Assembly: GCA_965202875.1 (NCBI GenBank)
Contig: OZ241870.1
Coordinates: 3,658,001-3,722,000 of the forward strand
DNA: 64,000 nucleotides
DNA from: HK1 sp965202875
GTDB lineage: Bacteria; Pseudomonadota; Gammaproteobacteria; HK1
Reading direction: 5' to 3'
Part shown: piece after piece, positions 59,347-64,000 of the stretch
Layout of the letters: each line of letters begins with the position of its first letter
How positions within the stretch are numbered: position 1 is the first letter of the stretch
The notes under the pieces: model-generated
The model's input: only the letters and a program-made list of their open reading frames with translations
What the model was told of the DNA's origin: nothing
The model's database searches: none
Translations under genes and position numbers: made by a program

Positions 59347-60879
59347 TCAGGCGTCGTCGGCGCTGCGCCTGAAGTTGAACACCGCGCCTTCGCGGATGCC
59401 GGAAGGCCAGCGCGAGGTCACCGTCTTCATGCGGGTGAAGAAGCGCACGCCCTCCGGGCCGTGCATGTGGTGGTCGCCGAACAGCGAGCGTTTCCAGCCG
59501 CCGAAGCTGTAGTAGGCGGTCGGCACCGGGATCGGCACGTTGACCCCGACCATGCCGATCTGCACGCGGTGGGCGAAGTCGCGCGCGGCGTCGCCGTCGC
59601 GGGTGAAGATCGCAGCGCCGTTCCCGAGCTCGTGCTCGTTGACGAGCCTGAGCGCCTCCTCGTAGTCGTCCGCCCGCACCACGCTCAGGACCGGCCCGAA
59701 AATCTCCTCTTTGTAGATGCGCATGTCCGGCGTCACGCGATCGAAGATGCAGCCGCCGATGAAGAAGCCGTCCTCACGGCCTTCGACGGCGGCGCCGCGG
59801 CCGTCCACGACCAAGGCCGCCCCTTCCCCGACGCCGGTGTCGACGTAGCCCCGGACCTTGTCGCGGTGCTCGCGGGTGACCAGCGGCCCCATCTCCACCC
59901 CGCCGGTGTCGAAGGCGCCGATCTTCAGCGCCTCGACCCTCGGCTTCAGCCGCCCGATCAGATCGTCGGCGGTCTCGTCACCGACCGCCACCGCGACCGC
60001 TACCGCCATGCACCGCTCCCCGGCCGAGCCGTAAGCCGAGCCCACGAGGGCGTCGGTCACCTGGTCCATGTCGGCGTCCGGCATGACCACCAGATGGTTC
60101 TTCGCCCCGCCGAGCGCCTGCACCCGTTTACCCGCGGCGGTCCCGGTGCGGTGGACGTACTCCGCGACCGGCGTCGAGCCCACGAAGCTCACCGCCGCGA
60201 CGGCCTCGTGGGCGAGCAGCGCGTCGACCGCTTCCTTGTCGCCGTTGACGACGTTCAGCACGCCGGGCGGCGCCCCGGCCTCGATCGCCAGCTCGGCGAG
60301 CCGCAGGCCGCAGGACGGGTCCTTTTCCGAGGGTTTCAGCACGAAGGTGTTGCCGCAGGCCAGCGCCACCGGATACATCCACATCGGGACCATGGCCGGG
60401 AAGTTGAAGGGCGTGATGCCGGCGCATACGCCCAGCGGCTGGCGGACGTTGAAGCTGTCCACGTTGCCGGCGACGTTCTCGTTCATCTCGCCCTTGAGGA
60501 GCTGGGGGATCCCACAGGCGAACTCGACGATCTCGATGCCGCGGGTGACCGAGCCGCGGGCGTCGTCGAGGGTCTTGCCGTGCTCGGAGGAGCAGGTGCG
60601 GGCGAGATCCTCGCGATGTGCTTCGAGGACGTCCCGGTAGCGGAACAGGATGCGCGCGCGTTGCGAGGGCGGGGTCGCCGCCCACGCGGGGAACGCCGCC
60701 TTCGCCGCCCGGACCGCCTTGCCGACCTCGTCCGCGGTCGCGAACGGCACCCGCGCCTGCACCCGCCCGGTCGCCGGGTCGTAGACGTCCCCGAAGCGGT
60801 TGCTCTCACCGGGAACGCGCCGGCCGTTGATGAAGTGATGGAGGGTGGGTGTGTTCATGTCGCTGCCGGCCGTGGCCAT
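59347..60879 (-). CDS. mmsA: CoA-acylating methylmalonate-semialdehyde dehydrogenase
   Basis: Converts methylmalonate or malonate semialdehyde plus CoA and NAD+ to propionyl- or acetyl-CoA, in valine, beta-alanine and inositol breakdown. The 510-residue aldehyde dehydrogenase has GITPFNFPAMVPMWM, FVLKPSEKDPSC, VGSTPVAEYV, the MmsA-type catalytic Cys290 in AGERCMAV and a C-terminal KTVTSRWP. Length is normal (about 500). ATG 60879 (or 60858). The start follows a ribosome site that belongs to a 15-bp tandem repeat. It may feed on beta-alanine from pyrimidine or polyamine catabolism, which fits the neighbourhood. Confidence 0.93.
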   Translation of the reverse strand: MATAGSDMNTPTLHHFINGRRVPGESNRFGDVYDPATGRVQARVPFATADEVGKAVRAAKAAFPAWAATPPSQRARILFRYRDVLEAHREDLARTCSSEHGKTLDDARGSVTRGIEIVEFACGIPQLLKGEMNENVAGNVDSFNVRQPLGVCAGITPFNFPAMVPMWMYPVALACGNTFVLKPSEKDPSCGLRLAELAIEAGAPPGVLNVVNGDKEAVDALLAHEAVAAVSFVGSTPVAEYVHRTGTAAGKRVQALGGAKNHLVVMPDADMDQVTDALVGSAYGSAGERCMAVAVAVAVGDETADDLIGRLKPRVEALKIGAFDTGGVEMGPLVTREHRDKVRGYVDTGVGEGAALVVDGRGAAVEGREDGFFIGGCIFDRVTPDMRIYKEEIFGPVLSVVRADDYEEALRLVNEHELGNGAAIFTRDGDAARDFAHRVQIGMVGVNVPIPVPTAYYSFGGWKRSLFGDHHMHGPEGVRFFTRMKTVTSRWPSGIREGAVFNFRRSADDA

Positions 60880-60880
60880 G

Positions 60881-60955
60881 GGTCTTCTCCAGGGGGGTCT
60901 TCTCCAGGGGGGTCTTCTCCAGGGGGGTCTTCTCCAGGGGGGCTTCTTCAGGGAG
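60881..60955 (-). repeat. 15-bp tandem repeat holding the mmsA ribosome-binding site
   Basis: Four exact copies of GGTCTTCTCCAGGGG (plus strand, starting 60881, 60896, 60911, 60926) and one degenerate copy. On the minus strand each unit carries CTGGAGAAGACC, and the last one places GGAGAAG a few bases before the mmsA ATG. So the Shine-Dalgarno sequence is multiplied upstream at 15-nt spacing. Confidence 0.95.
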
Positions 60956-60978
60956 AACCCCCGCGGACGCGGGGGTTC
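60955..60978 (-). terminator. GC-rich hairpin between the family-5 binding protein and mmsA
   Basis: GAACCCCCGC (60955-60964) and GCGGGGGTTC (60969-60978) form a perfect 10-bp stem with a 4-nt loop. On the minus strand it lies 38 nt after the stop of the binding-protein gene. No T-run follows, so termination would be partial at best; it may instead protect the upstream transcript. Confidence 0.5.
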
Positions 60979-61015
60979 GGGTGTGACCGGGGTGAAGGAG
61001 TCCGCGCATCGGTGC

Positions 61016-62689
61016 TCACGCCTCGATCGCGAGCTCCTCGGGGAAGATGTAGCCCGTGGGATGGATCTTGTAGCCCAGCACGCGCTTGTCGAACGCGGCG
61101 AACTGGCCGCGCCACAGCGGCTGGGTGATCGGGCCGCGCTCCTGCATGATGGTCTCGAGGCGGCCGATGATCTCGGTGCGTTCGGCGAGGTCGAGGGTGC
61201 CTTCCGCCTTGGTCAGCAGGGAGTCGAACTCGGCGTCGCTGAAGCGCGACTCGTTCCACGGCACCCCGGAACGGTAGGCCAGGGCCAGCACCATGAAGCC
61301 GAGCGGGCGATGCGCCCAGGAGGTGAACCCGAAGGGCACCTTGTCCCACACGTCCCAGAACTGGGCCGACGGCATCAGGTTGATGTTCACGCGGATGCCG
61401 GCCTCCTTCCACTGCTCCACCATCGCCTGCACCGCCTGCAGCTCCCAGGCCGGCTCCTTCTTCGAGGCGATCTCCATCTCGATGCCGTCCGGCCAGCCGG
61501 CTTCGGCCAGCAGCTTCTTCGCGGCCTCGACGTCGCGGTTCATGAAGGGCAGCTTCTTGTAGTCGGGATGCACCGGGCATACGTGGTGGTGCTCGCCCGG
61601 CGAGCCGATGTTGCGGTAGGCAAGCTCCAGGCAGCGCGGGGTGTCGACCGCGAGACGCATGGCCCGCGCGATCCGGGGATCCTTGAACTCCTCGCGGTCC
61701 ATCTGCACCCGCGCCACCCCGGTCCCCGCGGTGATCACCTCGTAGAGCGTGGTGTGCGGGAGGCTCTTGAGGACGTCGAGGGTGTTCACGTCGGTATCGC
61801 CGCTGTACTGGCCGTGCACCTGCTGCGAGGCCAGCGCGCCGACGGTCGCGGACGGGTCGTCGCCGAGGTCGACGTAGATCACCTCGTCGAGGAAGGTCTC
61901 GCCGCCCCACCAGCCCTCGCGCTTCCTGAGCACCGCGGTCTCGCCGACGCTCTGCTCGACCAGCGGATAGGGGCCGGTGCCGTTCGAGCCGGGGCCGAAC
62001 TTGCCGCCTTCCTCCGGGTCGAGCATGGCGAAGGGGTAGTGGAACAGGTGCTCCGGCACCGCGACCTGCGCCTCCTTGAGGTTCAGGCGCACGGTGTGGT
62101 CGTCCACCTTCTCGATGGCGTTGGCGTCCCAGAGCCGGGTGCTCTTCTTCGGGTTGCCCTTGTCGTCCTTCTCGCCGGTCTCGTACTCCTCGAGCATGTA
62201 GCCCTTCATCAGGCCGAGTACGGAAGATCCGGTGCCCGGGTCCAGGCAGTGCTCGATGTTCCAGATGACGTCATCGGCGATGAAGTCGCGTCCGTTGTGC
62301 CACTTGACCTTCTCGAGGTGCAGGTTCCAGGTCTTGAGGTCGTCGCTCGCCGTCCACTTGTTGCAGAGGTAGGGCCGGGTGACGTTGTCGGAGCCGGTCC
62401 TGGTCAGGTACTCGTGGGTGCCGCGTCCCTGGTTCGAGTCGTGCAGCCAGGAGTAGGTATGCGGGCTGTCCACCTTGTACACGCGCATCGAGATGCGCAG
62501 CGAGCCGCCCTTGGGCATGTCCGCCGCCCTGGCGGATTTCGGTGCGACCATGCCCATCATGCCGTAGGCGGCGGTGGCGGAGACGCCGAGCAGCGTCGAG
62601 TAGCGGATGAACTCGCGGCGGCCCATCCTGCCCTCGTTGAACTGCCGCTTCAGTTGCTTCAGTCCGGGATGCTCTCGTTTTCTCGTCAT
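61016..62689 (-). CDS. Tat-exported ABC substrate-binding protein, family 5 (DppA/OppA-like)
   Basis: Periplasmic binding protein for a dipeptide/oligopeptide-type importer, 557 residues. The N-terminus has a Tat-like signal (GRMGRREFIRYSTLLGVSATAAYG) cut near ARAAD (residue 56). SBP_bac_5 features follow: LTRTGSDNVTRPYLCNKW, LKTWNLHLEKVKWHNGRDF, ADDVIWNIEHCLD, GTGPYPLVEQ, and near the end PLWRGQFAAFDKRVLGY. The ATG at 62689 follows GGAGACACTTCA; the longer open frame upstream is not credible. No peptide permease genes are in the window; the next minus-strand gene upstream is a PotA-like ATPase. The ligand could be a peptide, opine or other small solute. Confidence 0.88.
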   Translation of the reverse strand: MTRKREHPGLKQLKRQFNEGRMGRREFIRYSTLLGVSATAAYGMMGMVAPKSARAADMPKGGSLRISMRVYKVDSPHTYSWLHDSNQGRGTHEYLTRTGSDNVTRPYLCNKWTASDDLKTWNLHLEKVKWHNGRDFIADDVIWNIEHCLDPGTGSSVLGLMKGYMLEEYETGEKDDKGNPKKSTRLWDANAIEKVDDHTVRLNLKEAQVAVPEHLFHYPFAMLDPEEGGKFGPGSNGTGPYPLVEQSVGETAVLRKREGWWGGETFLDEVIYVDLGDDPSATVGALASQQVHGQYSGDTDVNTLDVLKSLPHTTLYEVITAGTGVARVQMDREEFKDPRIARAMRLAVDTPRCLELAYRNIGSPGEHHHVCPVHPDYKKLPFMNRDVEAAKKLLAEAGWPDGIEMEIASKKEPAWELQAVQAMVEQWKEAGIRVNINLMPSAQFWDVWDKVPFGFTSWAHRPLGFMVLALAYRSGVPWNESRFSDAEFDSLLTKAEGTLDLAERTEIIGRLETIMQERGPITQPLWRGQFAAFDKRVLGYKIHPTGYIFPEELAIEA

Positions 62690-63217
62690 TGAAGTGTCTC
62701 CTTCGTCATGCCCGTCGTCAGCGCCGCTTGTCGGCGTTGGTCGAAGGCCGATGGCCGGTGTTGCGGGCATCGCCGTCAAGCGGCCCGGGGAGGCGTCCGC
62801 AGGCAGGAGGCCGGCACCGGACGCCGAATACCGCATCAAGAGGAAGGGTAGTCGAGTCCGATCCGTATGAGAAGACTGACGTGATTCCGGGTCGGCCCCC
62901 TGCCGCCGGCCGCGGCTGGCCGCCGTGGCTGCAGCGGTTCCCGCCGGCGCTCCGGTGCTTGACGCGACAGCGCGATACCGGGGCGGTTCCGGGGGATGGA
63001 GCGCCTGATCATCATCGCGTCGGATCTTTTCGAACGTCGCCATGCCTGGCGGGATTGCTGCCAAGGCGCAGGCGGCTTCCGGAGGAACTTCTCCGGCATC
63101 CTGCGCTGTCGTTCCCCCGCCTGCCGGCGGCGGCGTCGACCCCGTTCGGGACAAAGCGGGCCGTCCACCCGCTGCCGATGCACGTGGCGCGCTTGATGCA
63201 GATCATCACGACGCGCC
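62690..63217 (-). other. Gap between PotA-like ATPase and binding-protein genes, no gene seen
   Basis: 528 nt in which I find no supported gene in any frame, only GC-rich composition with possible dyads. Promoter for the binding protein should be near 62720-62800, but none is clear. Confidence 0.45.
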
Positions 63218-64000
63218 TCAATCCAGCAGCAGTACGGCCGCTTCCGCCGGCCAGCAGATCGTCTCGCGGTCCCCCATCTCGTAGGAGCGGTCCGAGGCGC
63301 TGCGGTGCTGCTCGACGTGGACGAGTACGCCTTCACCGACCTCGAAGACGTCCGTTTCGAGCGAGCCCAGGAACTCGGTCGCGACGTAGCTCCCCTCGAC
63401 CCGGTTGGCCATGCCGGCGTGGATGCCGGTGTGCACCAGATCCGCGCGTACCGAGAAATGGGCGTGCCGCCCGATCTCGACGGCCCGGTCGTCGTCGTGG
63501 TGGGCGCGCACGTAGAACAGGCGCCCGGCGGACTCCACGAAGACGACGGAGCCGCTGCGCGACCGGATGACGCCTTCGAAGACGTTGTTGTTGCCGATGA
63601 AGTCGGCGACGAAGCGGGTGCGCGGCGCTTCGTAGATCTCGCGCGACGTGCCGGTCTGCTGGATGACCGCGTCGCTCATCACGATCACCTTGTCGGCCAT
63701 CGACATGGCCTCCTGCTGGGAGTGCGTGACCATGACGAAGGTGATGCCGAGCTCGCGCTGGATCTTCTTCAGCTCGACCATCATCTGCTGGCGCAGGCTG
63801 TAGTCGAGGGCGCCGAGGGGCTCGTCGAGCAGCAGCACCGTGGGCTTGCTGATCAGGGCGCGGGCGAGCGCAACGCGCTGCTGCTGGCCGCCGCTCAAGT
63901 CCCGCGGGTAGCGCTCGGCGAGCTCGTCGAGGCTGACCATCCGCAGCATCTCGCGCACCTGCCGGTCGCGCTCGCCGCGCTCGATCCCCTTGACCTTGAG
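63218..64000 (-). CDS. PotA-type ABC ATPase (5' end outside window)
   Basis: C-terminal two thirds of an ABC ATPase of the polyamine/sugar/iron importer group with TOBE domain. Visible are signature DLSGGQQQRVALARAL, Walker B VLLLDEPLGALDYSLRQQM, H-loop VTHSQQEAM, then the regulatory domain with TGTSREIYEAPRTRFVADFIGNNNVF and C-terminal TOBE-like part. The reading frame runs off base 64000 (upstream LKVKGIERGERDR is still coding), so Walker A is outside. About 260 codons are visible of an expected 350-380. It is distinct from the potA at 53751. Confidence 0.9.
   Translation of the reverse strand, partial: LKVKGIERGERDRQVREMLRMVSLDELAERYPRDLSGGQQQRVALARALISKPTVLLLDEPLGALDYSLRQQMMVELKKIQRELGITFVMVTHSQQEAMSMADKVIVMSDAVIQQTGTSREIYEAPRTRFVADFIGNNNVFEGVIRSRSGSVVFVESAGRLFYVRAHHDDDRAVEIGRHAHFSVRADLVHTGIHAGMANRVEGSYVATEFLGSLETDVFEVGEGVLVHVEQHRSASDRSYEMGDRETICWPAEAAVLLLD

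Noticed and set aside
60806..61009. Minus-strand ORF of 67 codons with PLEKT repeats
   Set aside because: Simply the translation of the 15-bp DNA repeat ahead of mmsA; no start signal or family, so kept as a repeat, not a gene.

Overview
This window is a GC-rich stretch of a Gram-negative chromosome, most probably from a gammaproteobacterium. The main clues are gene orders typical of that class: lptD-surA-pdxA-rsmA on one strand, apaG followed by apaH, tkt-gap-pgk, and comM(yifB) beside ubiK. LptD, SurA and many ABC binding proteins show an outer membrane and periplasm. Almost every intact gene uses G or C at third codon positions; the clear exception is an AT-richer patch at about 48.8-49.5 kb. 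No rRNA, phage, integrase, transposase or CRISPR array was seen. The identification rests on gene order and motifs only; no database search was possible.

Layout. 0-7.8 kb: a HAD dehalogenase cut by the window edge, an EnvC-like murein hydrolase activator, a decayed ectoine-hydrolase-like gene, and an apparent operon of a PEP-hydrolase-family TIM barrel, a giant flotillin and two SRPBCC proteins. 7.8-18.5 kb: housekeeping genes comM, ubiK, aroE, rsmA, pdxA, surA, lptD and hemH, with an AT-rich intergenic region carrying DnaA-box-like words at 11.2-11.5 kb. 18.7-25.5 kb: tRNA-Met, tkt, gap and pgk; a 2 kb cassette encoding an OLD/RecF-type ATPase and a broken TOPRIM-like partner lies between gap and pgk and is bounded by two copies of the gap 3' end. 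25.6-33.3 kb: a YefM-YoeB toxin-antitoxin pair, a protease homologue without its catalytic triad, apaG, apaH, thyA, a divergent carbamoyltransferase, purC and def.

33.4-40.3 kb: a Rieske oxygenase, a hydantoin-racemase-like protein and a dihydropyrimidinase/hydantoinase, which may together process cyclic amides or aromatic nitrogen compounds; then NRDE, HIT, a second HAD dehalogenase and an HSD10-like dehydrogenase. 40.6-50.8 kb: an acyl-CoA synthetase, a complete branched-chain-amino-acid-type (Liv) ABC transporter whose LivG carries an extra N-terminal domain, and a PaaK-like ligase; this looks like uptake plus CoA activation of an acid. Two AT-rich small membrane proteins interrupt it just before the ligase. 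51.3-57.4 kb: a ferredoxin-like protein, a full polyamine-type ABC transporter behind a 13-bp tandem repeat, and an SDR. 57.5-64 kb: a four-domain rhodanese, MmsA, a Tat-exported family-5 binding protein and the 3' part of another PotA-like ATPase.

At least five decayed genes (ectoine hydrolase, PEP-hydrolase copy, TOPRIM partner, DUF1640-type coiled-coil protein, MltF C-terminus), a dispersed GC-rich repeat and several short tandem arrays suggest ongoing gene erosion and repeat spread. The most notable object is the ATPase/TOPRIM cassette at the duplicated gap end. It resembles OLD/PARIS-like defence pairs, but its second gene is broken, so it is better read as a remnant or as one allele of a hotspot than as a working system.
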